A stretch of 64,000 nt of DNA. Origin: Adenophora triphylla var. japonica. Taxonomy: Eukaryota > Streptophyta > Magnoliopsida > Asterales > Campanulaceae. Below the pieces are notes generated by a model, which was not told the DNA's origin, did not search any database, and worked only from the letters and a program-made list of their open reading frames with translations. Positions 45,542 through 58,055 of this stretch are shown here, in pieces (positions within the stretch are counted from its first letter, which is position 1; the number at the start of each line of letters is the position of its first letter). The translations under genes and the position numbers were made by a program. The stretch is from contig JAFEMH010000077.1 in assembly GCA_022495995.1 (NCBI GenBank), positions 496,001-560,000 on the forward strand, in the 5' to 3' direction.

Positions 45542-47728
45542 TGTGACGACCCTAACCCTAGGCACAATTTTAGTATAATATTATATGCTTTTAAAATTAA
45601 TGTTAACTTTATGTGTTTATTTTATGTCTTTAAATTCTTATATTAAGATGAAATGGTTGGAAAATAGTTTAGAATCCTTATGGTTTTCTAGAGAAATAAA
45701 ATAAAGCATTGGGAAAAGTATAATAATAGAAAAGGAATAAAATGTGAAAGGAGGTTAAAGTATGTGGGATGAGGTATTTGAGTAGGAGGGTTTAATTCAC
45801 CACCTTAGAACTTAGAGGACTAAATTGCCTAGTTTTGAAAGTTTTTGTTTAATGAGGGATGGGGGGCCATACCCATGAAATCCTCCCCTTCATTCCTTAG
45901 TCAAGGAAGCCTCATACTCCCTCTAACCTCCTCAATGTCTTCTTCTTCATTCTTCTTACTTCCCTCTAGCCAAAAACCCTCCATGGAAAACCTCCATTGA
46001 AAGCCTCACCTTCCAAGACCTCTAGCAAGCCCATTTCTCATCCATTTTCAAATCCAAGAGTGCTTTTGAGTTTGGGACAACTAGGGGAATCTATTAAGCT
46101 TAGAAGATCATCCTTTCATTCTAAAAACCCAAAGTGAGTTGTTATGATTTCCCTTCTTCTACTTGTTCATAAACTCTTTAATGTTATTCTTGTTCTTATG
46201 ATGTTTGTTTCATGCTTTGGAAACCTTATAGGAATTGAATGATTAGTAAATGAAATAGAATGAAGTTAATGTTCATGGAAGATGATTTAGAGGAAATGAA
46301 ATGGGTGGAAGATTTAGTGATAAATAATCTAGGGTTACATTATTTTGGGTCTACATGATTTATGATGAACTTTGGAAAGCTAGGAAACCCTTTGGGTGTT
46401 CTTGAAATTAGGGTAGATAAAAAGAAAAGGAAAGGAAGCTAAGTAGAAAGGGTTAGAAATCTGGATTTGCTGGAATTTGCCTTGGGCGGTCGCCCATGGG
46501 GGCTTGTGCGGCCGCCCATGAGGCCAGCAACATTTCCTACCTTGAAAACCCTCTTGGGCGGTCGCCCAAGAGGTGTGAGCGGTCGCCCATCGTGGCAGCA
46601 ACTTGCCTTCCCTTTGAAAACCCACTTGGGCGGTCGCCCAAGACCCCAGAACTCAACTTTAAATCTGAACCAGAATTCGTTTAGTAAGCTTGTTTGACCA
46701 CTTATAAATTGTGACTCCCACTTGGTAAATTGAGCTTGAACCTTCATAGAGGCCTTGTATCGTTGTATATTGACTTTGTAGGGTGGGTTAATGATACCTT
46801 GTTACCTTACTTGATTATATATTCATAAATTGTTGCAATATGATATTGATTGGACATGAGTATATTTTACCATGTGGCTATATTGTTTATCCCCTTTGTG
46901 AATTATATTTCAAGTAACTATTATGTGCTTGATAATTTGTTAATCAGCTGATGTTGGGGGTATAACATAATACGATCAATTATGGAAGTGTGACCTAATG
47001 TGATCGAATTATGTTATATCTGTGACCGTCCCCTCCTGTGGCCACAGGTCGGGGTTATAGCATCTGTAGTGAGCCAAAAGCCTTACAGAGTTGCTACTAT
47101 TTTATATGGTTCCCTGAGAAACGGGTCTTATAAGATGTGAGTATTGCTTAAGCAGCTCACCGAAGATTGGAGTATTATACCCAATGTTGTACGACTATTG
47201 TTCAGACGGGAAAAGGTAAACCAAGGTAATGAAATGTGTTTACAGCTTTTCCAATGTGTTATATGCGACTTTCTATGTGTTGCATCTTATTTGGCATATT
47301 GCTGCATTCATAATAGCTTGCTGAGATTTATTCTCACCCCTCTCCCTTTAATGTTTTTAGATCCCGAGACAGGCGAACCGGCCAAGTAAGGACGGAAAGG
47401 AGTTTGGAAGTAATCTTTTGGGTATTGTCGGGGTACGTATAGGTTGGCGTAGAAAGAGTATTTTGGTAATTCCTTTATGGAACTTGTAATTATAAACTTT
47501 AACTTCTACGTTGGAACCACAATCTTTTGTAACTAAAACAGTTTAGTATTTTCAAGGTTAGTCCACTCTTCCTCCGGTGTGGAGAATAGTGGAGTTGTTT
47601 TGAAATGGTTATGTTAATCTAGTTATGTTCGAAAGTTATATCAAAGTTTTAAAAGTTTAGTAAATTTGGGTTAGTTTGAGGACGCTCCAACTCGGGACAC
47701 GTGTAGGTTCCGGGTCGGGGTCCTCACA
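45542..47728 (+). repeat. gypsy 5' LTR
   Basis: 2,187 bases with five copies of a gggcggtcgccc-type palindrome at 46484-46645. It ends directly before the primer site. Small open frames within it are not genes. Confidence 0.95.
46484..46645. repeat. Palindromic GC-rich motif cluster in the LTR
   Basis: The motif cttgggcggtcgcccaag, a near-perfect 18-base palindrome rich in CG, occurs in five variants spaced 20-50 bases apart. The 3' LTR (53234-53413) has six; the extra one comes from a 21-base gain at about 53391-53412. Confidence 0.85.
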
Positions 47729-47784
47729 GTTGGTATCAGAGCTCGGTTAGAGTTCTCGGGTAGAGTCTAGCTGAGTGAGAGTGT

Positions 47785-50700
47785 GTGATAACTGACGTCG
47801 AGTGTTTAATGCAGGAGTTTGTACTAATGGCGGGTAATGATGGAGATCAGGATCGGGCTTTGGGTAATGTTGGTAATCCGAATGCCGAAATGATGGATAT
47901 GTTCCGAGTGTTTCTTCAGAATATGGCAAATCAGAATCAAGGTAGGGGACAACAACAACCCGAAGGTAGGCAAGGGCACCATGGTCTAGAGAAGTTTGTG
48001 AAGATGTCTCCTCCTAGCTTCAACGGAGATCCGGATCCGGTGAAGGCGGAGAGATGGCTTGAAGCGATGAATAAGATTTTCTTGGCAATGGAGAGTTCGG
48101 ATGCAGAAAAGGTGAGATGTGCCGTTTTCAAGTTGGAAGGACCCGCGGAGCACTGGTGGCAGGTAGTGAAGGATGGTTGGGATCGGGATTTGACACCGCA
48201 GACTTGGGAAAATTTCACACGTAAGTTCCGGGATCACTTCGTTCCGATGGTGACTAGAGATAAGAAGGAGGTTGAGTTTCTGAAATTGGAGCAAGGAACA
48301 ATGTCTATAGCCCAGTATTCAGCAATGTTTACGGAGTTAGCCCGATATTGTCCTCATTTGGTGCCAGATGAGGAGAGGCGTATCTACCGGTTCGTGAAAG
48401 GCTTAAGGGTGGAGTTCCGGAAGCAATTATTGACTCACGACTTCGCCAACTTCCAAGCGGCTGTGAATATGGCGTACCGAATTGAGAATGATATAGAGGA
48501 GCATCGTGGAAAATCTGAAGGCGGGAACATAAACAGATTCCAAGGTCAAGGTTCGGGACAGAACAGAGGGCAGCCAAGGACATTCACTCCGGGAGCAAAT
48601 CGAGGAGGAAGCGTAGCGGCTCCGGCAAATCGTTCGACTCCAGGTCAGTTTGGGGCATTGTGTAGATATTGCAAGAAGCAAGGGCATTCGGAGGACAAGT
48701 GTTGGAGCAAGCAAGGCCGATGTTTAGAGTGTGGGGCGACAGGCCATTTCCGGAGAAATTGTCCCAAGTGGCAGAATAAGCAAGCTTCGGGTAGTGGTCA
48801 AGGGGGACAAGGTAGTGGTGTGAAGAGAGATGTCGATGGGAAACCCAAAGATAGAGTGCAAGGTCGAGTGTTTGCTTTGGGTCGAGGAGAGGTCGATCCC
48901 AATGCCGTTATTAGAGGTATAGTCCCTGTCTCAGGAGTTAAGGCCCGCATTCTTATAGATCCCGGGTCTTTCCATTCATTTGTGGCATCTCATTTTGCAT
49001 TTTCATTGCATAAATTGCCTGAATCTATGCCTTATGTGTTGGAGGTCTCTACTCCTATGGGAGAGTGCCTTGCATCTTCTTTGATATACCATGGTTGTGA
49101 TGTGACTATATGTGGGCATGTATTGCCGGTGGATTTGGTCGAGTTACCAATCCGTGACTTTGATGTGATCCTTGGGATGGATTGGTTGAGTCAGTGTCAT
49201 GCTTTGGTAGACTGTCGTAGAAAACGAGTCTCATTTGCTATGCCTGATGTGCCTACTTTTATATTTGATGCGGATAAATCTATGTTCGGCTTACATGTTA
49301 TTTCCGCCTTAAAAGCTAGAAAGATGCTATCTAAGGGGTGTGCGGGTTACTTGGCTTATGTGGTAGATTCCAATAAGAAGTCTCCCGAGTTAGCTCATGT
49401 CCCGGTTGTGAATGAGTTTAGTGACGTGTTTTCTAGTGAGTACTCTATGCCTCCGGATCGTGAGGTAGAGTTTTGTATTGACTTAGTACCCGGTACCGCC
49501 CCTATCTCTAAAGCACCCTATAGAATGGCTCCGGCCGAGTTAAAAGAGTTGAAGGTCCAATTGCAAGAATTGCTAGACCGGGGTTTTATACGCCCAAGTG
49601 TGTCTCCGTGGAGAGCACCGGTTCTATTTGTTAGGAAGAAGGATGGTACCTTACGATTATGTATAGATTATCGTTTGTTGAACCAAGCCACTATAAAGAA
49701 TAAGTATCCTCTTCCACATATAGATGATTTATTTGACCAACTTCAAGGTTTCGTTATTTACTCAAAACTTGATTTGAGAAGCGGATACCATCAGTTGAAG
49801 ATTAGGCCGGATGATATTGCCAAAACAGCTTTCTGAACTAGATATGGTCACTATGAGTTTGTTGTGATGCCGTTCGGGTTGACTAATGCTCCAGCCGTGT
49901 TTATGGATATGATGAACCGTGTTTTCAAGCCTTATCTTGATAGCTTTGTAGTGGTATTCATAGATGACATCCTCGTATATTCTAAGTCCCGGGAGGAGCA
50001 TGAAAATCATTTGAGGATTGTCTTGTCAGTTCTTCGTGAGAAGCAGTTGTACGCCAAGTTCAGCAAGTGTGAGTTTTGGCTTGAGCAGGTTTCTTTCTTG
50101 GGGCATGTTATGTCGAGTTCGGAGATTTCCGTAGATCCTTCGAAAATTGAAGTCGTGGTTAATTGGAAGCAACCTTCGACTGTGACTGAGGTTCGTAGTT
50201 TCCTTGGTTTGGCGGGGTATTACCGAAGGTTTATAGAGGGTTTTTCTCGGATTGCGACTCCATTGACTAGGTTGACTCGAAAAGATGTATCGTTTGTATG
50301 GGATTCTAAGTGTGAAGCAAGTTTTAATGAGTTGAAGAAGAGGTTGACGACGGCTCCTGTTCTTACCCTTCCGGATGGTTGTGAGAATTTTGTGATCTAT
50401 AGTGATGCCTCTAAGGCGGGTTTGGGGTGTGTCCTAATGCAAAATGGGAAAGTTATTGCGTATGCCTCTAGAAAGTTATCACCGGCGGAACAGAATTACC
50501 CTACTCATGATATGGAATTGGCGGCGATTGTGTTTGCATTGCATAAGTGGAAGCATTACCTTTATGGGGCGAAATTTGAGATATTCACCGACCATAAGAG
50601 TTTGAAATACTTATTTACCCAAAAGGAGTTGAACAACCGGCAAAGAAGATGGCTAGAGTTCTTGAAGGATTTTGATTGTGTGATTTCTTATCATCCGGGG

Positions 50701-52257
50701 AAGGCCAATGTAGTGGCGGATGCGATTAGCCGAAAGGCTTATGTGACAGCTTTGAGTTCCCGAGAGTTGAAAAGTGAAGTAATCATTGCGAATGTGCGAG
50801 CCGTTCCTACATTGTATGGAGATTTTAAGGAAGCTCAACAAGGTGATCCGGAGTTAAAGAAAATTTTAGATCAAGTGCAAGATGGGAAAGCCGGGGAATT
50901 TACGTTAAATAGAGATGGGATTTTAACCTTTCAAGGGAGAATTTGCGTTCCTTCGTCACCGGAAATCAAGAGGCGTGTCTTAGAGGATGGCCATAAGTCC
51001 AAGTTTGCGATTTATTCGGGTAGTACGAAAATGTATCAAGACTTGAAGCGTGGGTATTGGTGGAATGGTATGAAGAGGGAAATTGCGGATTATGTATCTA
51101 AGTGTTTGACTTGTCAACAGATTAAGGCTGAACATCAGAGACCGGCGGGACTACTTCAACCATTGGATATTCCGGAATGGAAATGGGAAGGGATCTCGAT
51201 GGATTTTGTTTCGGGTTTGCCTCTTACCGCTAAGAAGATGGATGCTATTTGGGTTATTGTGGATAGATTGACAAAGTCGGCTCATTTTCTTCCGGTGTCA
51301 ACCAAGTTTTCGTTAGAGAAGTTAGCTCAGTTATATATGAAGGAGATTGTGAGACTTCACGGGGTTCCGGTTAGTATTGTTTCCGACAGAGATCCGAGAT
51401 TTACTTATAGGTTTTGGAGAGCATTGCATGAAGCCTTGGGTTCTAAATTGTGTTTTAGTACGGCGTTTCATCCTCAAACCGACGGTCAGTCAGAGAGAAC
51501 TATTCAGATACTTGAGGATATGTTACGGGCTTGTGTGATGGATTTCCAATTGTCTTGGAAAGATCATTTACCGTTAGTGGAGTTTGCCTACAACAACAGT
51601 TATCAGTCTAGTATTGAGATGGCTCCGTATGAAGCGTTGTATGGTAGGAAGTGTCGATCTCCGATGTGTTGGGACGAGGTTGGTGAAGCGAGACTTTGGG
51701 GCCCGGATTTGGTTAGAGATTCAACAGAGAAGATCAAAGTGATTCGGGATAGATTGAAGACGGCTCAGAGTAGACAGAAAAGCTATGCCGACAATAGAAG
51801 ACGGGATTTATCTTTTCAGGTTGGTGACTTTGTGTTCTTGAAGGTCTCTCCGAGGACGGGAATCAAAAGGTTTGGTAATAAGGGTAAATTGGCTCCTAGG
51901 TTCGTTGGTCCGTTTGAGATTCTAAAGAAGATTGGGGATTTGGCTTACCGGTTGGCATTACTTCCGTCTTTTTCTTTACTCCATGATGTTTTCCATGTTT
52001 CTATGTTGAGGAAGTATTGTCATGATCCTTCCCATATTTTGAGTTCTCCCCCCGATGATGTTCAAGCGGACATGTCTTATGTTGAAGAACCGTTAAGAGT
52101 CTTAGAATTCCAAGTTAAGGAGTTGAGAACTAAGAGTATCCCTATAGTGAAGGTCCTTTGGAAGAATCATACCGTTGAGGAAGCAACGTGGGAGCTAGAG
52201 TCGGAGATGAGAACGAAATACCCCTGGTTGTTTGAAAATCCAAGTAAGTCTTTTTAA
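47785..52257 (+). pseudogene. gypsy gag-pol polyprotein with one premature stop
   Basis: A single frame of 1,490 codons is interrupted only by TGA at 49834-49836. The likely start is the ATG at 47827 (residue 15). Gag lies at about 88-240 ([22 protein letters not shown]), with two CCHC knuckles at about 293-327 ([28 protein letters not shown]). The protease motif is DPGS at 392-395 instead of D-T/S-G. Reverse transcriptase has CIDYRLLNQ and FIDDILVYS. RNase H has [13 protein letters not shown] and TDHKSLKYL. Integrase has an HHCC finger ([11 protein letters not shown]) and DDE residues near 51205, 51390 and 51495. A chromodomain-like end ([16 protein letters not shown]) follows. The stop falls in reverse transcriptase at the conserved Arg of a [12 protein letters not shown] stretch, a CGA-to-TGA change. 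Confidence 0.93.
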
Positions 52258-52291
52258 AATTCGGGGCGAATTTTCTTTAAGGGGGAGTGAG

Positions 52292-54499
52292 TGTGACGAC
52301 CCTAACCCTAGGCACAATTTTAGTATAATATTATATGCTTTTAAAATTAATGTTAACTTTATGTGTTTATTTTATGTCTTTAAATTCTTATATTAAGATG
52401 AAAAGGTTGGGAAATAGTTTAGAATCCTTATGATTTTCTAGAGAAATAAAATAAAGCATTGGGGAAAGTATAATAATAGAAAAGGAATAAAATGTGAAAG
52501 GAGGTTAAAGTATGTGGGATGAGGTATTTGAGTAGGAGGGTTTAATTTACCACCTTAGAACTTAGAGGACTAAATTGCCTAGTTTTGAAAGTTCTTGTTT
52601 AATGAGGGATGGGGGGCCATACCCATGAAATCCTCCCCTTCATTCCTTAGTCAAGGAAGCCCCATACTCCCTCTAACCTCCTCAATGTCTTCTTCTTCAT
52701 TCTTCTTACTTCCCTCTAGCCAAAAACCCTACATGGAAAACCTCCATTGAAAGCCTCACCTTCCAAGACCTCTAGCAAGCCCATTTCTCATCCATTTTCA
52801 AATCCAAGAGTGCTTTTGAGTTTGGGACAACTAGGGAAATCTATTAAGCTTAGAAGATCATCCTTTCATTCTAAAAACCCAAAGTGAGTTGTTATGATTT
52901 CCCTTCTTCTACTTGTTCATAAACTCTTTAATGTTATTCTTGTTCTTATGATGTTTGTTTCATGCTTTGGAAACCTTATAGGAATTGAATGATTAGTAAA
53001 TGAAATAGAATGAAGTTAATGTTCATGGAAGATGATTTAGAGGAAATGAAATGGGTGGAAGATTTAGTGATAAATAATCTAGGGTTACATTATTTTGGGT
53101 CTACATGATTTATGATGAACTTTGGAAAGCTAGGAAACTCTTTGGGTGTTCTTGAAATTAGGGTAGATAAAAAGAAAAGGAAAGGAAGCTAAGTAGAAAG
53201 GGTTAGAAATCTGGATTTGCTGGAATTTGCCTTGGGCGGTCGCCCATGGGGGCTTGTGCGGCCGCCCATGAGGCCAGCAACATTTCCTACCTTGAAAACC
53301 CTCTTGGGCGGTCGCCCAAGAGGTGTGAGCGGTCGCCCATCGTGGCAGCAACTTGCCTTCCCTTTGAAAACCCACTTGGGCGGTCGCCCAAGTGGCATGG
53401 GCGGTCGCCCAAGACCCCATAACTCAACTTTAAATCTGAACCAGAATTCGTTTAGTAAGCTTGTTTGATCACTTATAAATTGTGACTCCCACTTGGTAAA
53501 TTGAGCTTGAACCTTCATAGAGGCCTTGTATCGTTGTATATTGACTTTGTAGGGTGGGTTAATGATACCTTGTTACCTTACTTGATTATATATTCATAAA
53601 TTGTTGCAATATGATATTGATTGGACATGAGTATATTTTACCATGTGGCTATATTGTTTATCCCCTTTGTGGATTATATTTCAAGTAACTATTATGTGCT
53701 TGATAATTTGTTAATCAGCTTATGTTGGGGGTATAACATAATACGATCAATTATGGAAGTGTGACCTAATGTGATCGGATTATGTTATATCTGTGACCGT
53801 CCCCTCCTGTGGCCACAGGTCGGGGTTATAGCATCTGTAGTGAGCCAAAAGCCTTACAGAGTTGCTACTATCTTATATGGTTCCCTGAGAAACGGGTCTT
53901 ATAAGATGTGAGTATTGCTTAAGCAGCTCACCTAAGATTGGAGTATTATACCCAATGTTGTACGACTATTGTTCAGACGGGAAAAGGTAAACCAAGGTAA
54001 TGAAAGGTGTTTACAGCTTTTCCAATGTGTTATATGCGACTTTCTATGTATTGCATCTTATTTGGCATATTGCTGCATTCATAATAGCTTGCTGAGATTT
54101 ATTCTCACCCCTCTCCCTTTAATGTTTTTAGATCCCGAGACAGGCGGACCGGCCAAGTAAGGACGAAAAGGAGTTTGAAAGTAATCTTTTGGGTATTGTC
54201 GGGGTACATATAGGTTGGCGTAGAAAGAGTATTTTGGTAATTCCTTTATGGAACTTGTAATTATAAACTTTAACTTCTACGTTGGAACCACAATCTTTTG
54301 TAACTAAAACAGTTTAGTATTTTCAAGGTTAGTCCACTCTTCCTCCGGTGTGGAGAGTAGTGGAGTTGTTTTGAAATGGTTATGTTAATCTAGTTATGTT
54401 CGAAAGTTATATCAAAGTTTTAAAAATTTAGTAAATTTGGGTTAGTTTGAGGACGCTCCAACTCGGGACACGTGTAGGTTTCGGGTCGGGGTCCTCACA
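52292..54499 (+). repeat. gypsy 3' LTR
   Basis: 2,208 bases, 21 longer than the 5' LTR because of one extra palindrome unit. Otherwise it is collinear with about 26 substitutions. Confidence 0.95.
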
Positions 54500-54799
54500 T
54501 AATGGGTGTGTGCCCATTTGATTATGTGCGCCTCATTTCCCTTTTTAAAATGTTAATGGGTGGTTGGCAGTGGCGGGAAAGAGTGGCGGGGACTCATGTG
54601 TTTTTTTCTTAGGTTAAGTCCATTAAATTTAATTGGTGTTAATTATATGCTACACCCAATTTCATAAGTGTATTTTTTCCGTCAAACAATCAAATAAAAA
54701 AAAAACTCAATGAGTCAGTATATTTAATAAAAAAAGATTGACTAAATTTAACGGTGATTAAAGTTGCACTTCCAAAAAAGTGAATTATGTAGCGAATAA

Positions 54800-54895
54800 T
54801 TTATATAATATATAAAAAGAGAAACATTTTATGCTCTCACATTAAGCCATGTCACTATTATGACATGGCATTATGTGATTCTCCCATTGGTCAAT
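54800..54895 (+). repeat. Copy of a Helitron-like 5' end
   Basis: The stretch from ttatataatatataaaaaga through ccatgtcactattatgacatgg to gattctcccatt matches 57311-57400 at all but a few bases. It contains the 8-base-stem palindrome ccatgtca...tgacatgg. The first base pair is TT instead of TC. Confidence 0.7.
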
Positions 54896-55019
54896 TATTT
54901 TCTATATAAATCAAGTGGTTAAATTTGAAAATCTGTCAAGGATATTTTAGTCATTTACGTCCATGGTATAAATGTAGATATTAGACATTGAAATCAACAT
55001 CAAGTATTTTTGATTGGAT

Positions 55020-56800
55020 GCCTTAATTTACAAAAATTTTCCCCCCAAATTCTTTGAGCTCAATTATTTTATAATAAATTAATTTAAAAAAAAAATTACA
55101 CCAAAATTCATAATTTTTTTCCTCTACAAATAGAGACTAATTTCATTTGATTCGGACACAGAAAAAAAATTATCTTTCTTGAATATAAATCAAATATTTT
55201 ATAATAATTTTTTTTAATTTTTTTCCACCTAAAATCATTAAAAAATTTCCTCTAAAAATAGATATTACTTTCATATGATTCGGACAAAAAAAATCCTCTT
55301 ATTTGAAGTGCATGTCAATATTCTAAAAAATAAATATAATATAAATATGTAGAGTGAAAGAGGGAGAGGAAGAAGTGGGTTGGGTTTGATGAGGGAGTGT
55401 AGTGTTTGGAGAAAAAAAATTCATTTAACACATTGTTAGTCATTTTTGAATTTTGATTTTTCTTCTCAAAATTAAATAAGTTAAATTGAAAAAGAATATT
55501 ATAATTTTGTTTATGATGAGTTAATGTAAACAAATATGATATTTATTTTAAAAAATCCTTTTTTTTTAAATATAAATCAAATATTTTATAATAATTTTTT
55601 TTAAAAAAAAATTCCACCAAAAATCATAAAAAAAAAATCTTCCAAAAATAGAGATTACTTTCATTCGATTTGGACACAAAAAAGAAATCCCCTTCTTTGA
55701 AGTGCATGTAAATATTCTAAAAAATAAAGATAGTATGAATTGATATTTTGAAAGAGGGAGAGGAAGAAGTGGGCTAGGTTTGATGAGGGAGTAGATTGTT
55801 TGGGGAAAAATTTCTCATTTAACACAAATGTTAGTTTTTTTTTAAGATTTTGATTTTTTTTCTCAAATTCTTTGACCTCAATTATTTTATATTAAATAAA
55901 TTAAAATAAAATTTGTTTACATCAAAATTCATAATTTTTTTTCTCTACAAATAGAGACTTATTTCATTTGATTCAGACACAGAAAAAAAAATCCTCTTTC
56001 TTGAATATAAATCAAATATTTTATAATAATTTTTTTATTTTTTTTTTCACCTAAAATCATTAAAAAAAATTCTCCAAAAATAGATATTACCTTCATTTGA
56101 TTCGGACAAAACAAAAATCCTCTTCTTTGAATTGCATGTCAATATTCTAAAAAATAAATGTAATATCAATATATATAGGTAGTTTGAAAGAGGGAGAGGA
56201 AGAAGTGAGTTGGGTTTGATGAGGGAGTGTAGTGTTTGGGAAAAAAAATCATTTAACACATTGTTAGTTATTTTTGGATTTTGATTTTTCTTCTCAAAAT
56301 TAAATAAGTTAAATTGAAAAAGAATATTATAATTTTGTTCATGATGAGTTAATGTAAACAAATATGATATTTATTTAAAAAAAATTCTCTTTTTTTTATA
56401 TAAATCAAATATTTTATAATAAATTATTATTTTTTAATTTTTTTCACCAAAAATCATTAAAAAAATCTTACAAAAATAGAGACTACTTTCATTCGATTTG
56501 GACACAAAAAAGAAATCCTCTTCTTTAAAGTGCATGTCATTATTCTAAAAATTAAAGATAGTATGAATTGATATTTTGAAAGAGGGAGAGGAAGAAGTGG
56601 GTTAGGTTTGATGAGGTAGTGAATTGTTTGGGGAAAAACTTTCATTTAACACAAATGTTAGTTTTTTTAAGATTTCAATTTTTTTTTCTCAAAATTAAAT
56701 AAGTTAAATTGAAAATGAATATTATAATTATGTTCATGATGAGTTAATGTAAACAAATATGATATTTATTTATTATTACTATTATTTGTATACTAATAAA
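55020..56800. repeat. AT-rich tandem array, about 370-430 bp units in a higher-order pair
   Basis: Four diverged units start near 55140, 55555, 55970 and 56390. Each contains ttcggacaca or similar, aatataaatcaaatatttta, gtgcatgt(c)aatattctaaaa, and gaaagagggagaggaagaag then tttgatgaggg. Units 1 and 3 resemble each other more than 2 and 4 do, so the real repeat is a pair of about 830 bases. Open frames on the minus strand recur with the unit and are not genes. Confidence 0.85.
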
Positions 56801-56815
56801 TAATACTCCCTCCGT

Positions 56816-56960
56816 CCCACTTTAAGGATCCTACTTTCCATTTTGATCCGACCCACTTCAAGAGTCCCTTCCATAAATGGCATATTTTGAATATATTTAT
56901 ACACTTATAATTTAAATATATCGATTCAATATTTCTCACAATATCCAACGTAACGGTAGG
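56816..56960. mobile_element. Truncated Stowaway MITE
   Basis: It begins TA-ctccctccgtcccacttta and follows the MITE at 21211 (ggatcctactttccatttt, ccataaatgg). The right TIR is missing. Confidence 0.7.
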
Positions 56961-57309
56961 GTTTTTTTTTTTTGAAATAAAAAGAATCATATTATTAACG
57001 ACAATAATAAATGTTTAGAATTCGACTATTTAAGTACGTTGGAAGTTCGACCTAAATATTGGGGTTCACATTTACAAACGTTGTTTTAGAAATTATAGCT
57101 GCCAACATATTGACATTTTGACTTATCAACTGCAAAGAAAAAGGAATAGTCCCACCAGCAAATCCTTGCAACACATAATTTTAACAAAATTTGACATTGG
57201 AAGATGCCACCCTTTGCAACGCTTGACTGCATGTACAACATGATGAAATATCGAGTCCCTAACCCTCTTCCACTCTTATAAGTCAGATTCATAATTTCCA
57301 ATCTATATA
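56961..57309. other. Spacer, no supported gene
   Basis: A 71-codon minus-strand frame (57301-57086) has no motif that I recognise. Nothing else stands out. Confidence 0.35.
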
Positions 57310-57665
57310 TCTATATAATATATAAAAAGAGAAACATTTTATGCCCTCACATTAAGCCATGTCACTATTATGACATGGCATTATGTGATTCTCCCATTTA
57401 TTTCTCCCTACAAATCAATTCAAGCCATTTTACCTTAATCTATCCATTTTTCCTTAATCTTATGGGTGAACCTTCAATTTTAATTTCAGATTGTGTGTAA
57501 GTTCATGGTGAATGCAATTCTTATTATTGTTGCTTTCAAGAGATTTCTGAACCTTCTCTTTAGTTAATTTATGTTTGGGAGCATATTATTATAGCAGTAA
57601 GGCACCATATTCGAATTGAGGCAATAAAAAGATTTTTGCAGTTGCTTTCAAGAGATTTCTGAACC

Positions 57666-58055
57666 TTCTCATATCTATTTTCCTAAGCACAAAATTCAAA
57701 AAAAAATACATGTGCAGGTTTTATTGATAGAAAACTCGAGAACAACAGCAGTAAAGTTTATGGTAAATGCAATTCTTATTATTGTTTGAACCTCCTCTTT
57801 AGTTAATCTATGTTTGGGATCATATTATTATAGCAGTATGGCACCATATTCGAATTGAGGCAGTAAAAATATTTTTTCAGTTGCTTTCAAGAGATTTCTG
57901 AACCTTCTCTTTAGTTGATCGTCAATTCATGAATCAACTTGCATTTACTTGGTTCCTTTTTCAATTTTTACTGCTGTTGTTCTCGAGTTTTCTATCAATA
58001 AAACCTGCACATGTGTTTTTTTGAATTTTGTGCTTAGGAATATAGATATGAGAAG
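57666..58055. repeat. About 90-bp inverted repeat with direct-repeat surround
   Basis: 57666-57755 pairs with 57967-58055 almost perfectly (cctaagcacaaaattcaaaa, tgtgcaggttttattgatag, aaaactcgagaacaacagca). Around and inside it, ttgctttcaagagatttctgaacc recurs at about 57529, 57649 and 57879, with a decayed copy near 58250. The phrase ggcaccatattcgaattgagg occurs twice (57602, 57841). Confidence 0.88.

Larger units (their letters stand above)
45542..54499 (+). mobile_element. Full-length Ty3/gypsy chromovirus, Tekay/Del-like
   Basis: LTRs at 45542-47728 and 52292-54499 both begin tgtgacgaccctaaccctag and end ggtcctcaca. The 5-base duplication taatg flanks the element (45537-45541 and 54500-54504). 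The primer site tggtatcagagc (47731, initiator Met-tRNA) and the purine tract aagggggagtgag (52279-52291) are intact. I count about 26 base differences between the LTRs over about 2,190 positions, about 1.2%, so it is young. LTR length over 2 kb and the C-terminal chromodomain-like region fit the Tekay/Del lineage. Confidence 0.96.

Noticed and set aside
46380..46747. Frames in the gypsy LTR with repeated GRPP/WATAQ motifs
   Set aside because: They come from the ggcggtcgccc palindromes, appear in both LTRs and are not genes.
55315..56361. Two similar minus-strand frames (MFTLTHHKQNYN / MFTLTHHEQNYN) as a duplicated gene
   Set aside because: They recur only because the AT-rich tandem unit recurs; no codon bias or domain.
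57086..57301. 71-codon minus-strand frame as a small gene
   Set aside because: No motif, leader or splice support, and it lies between repeat units.
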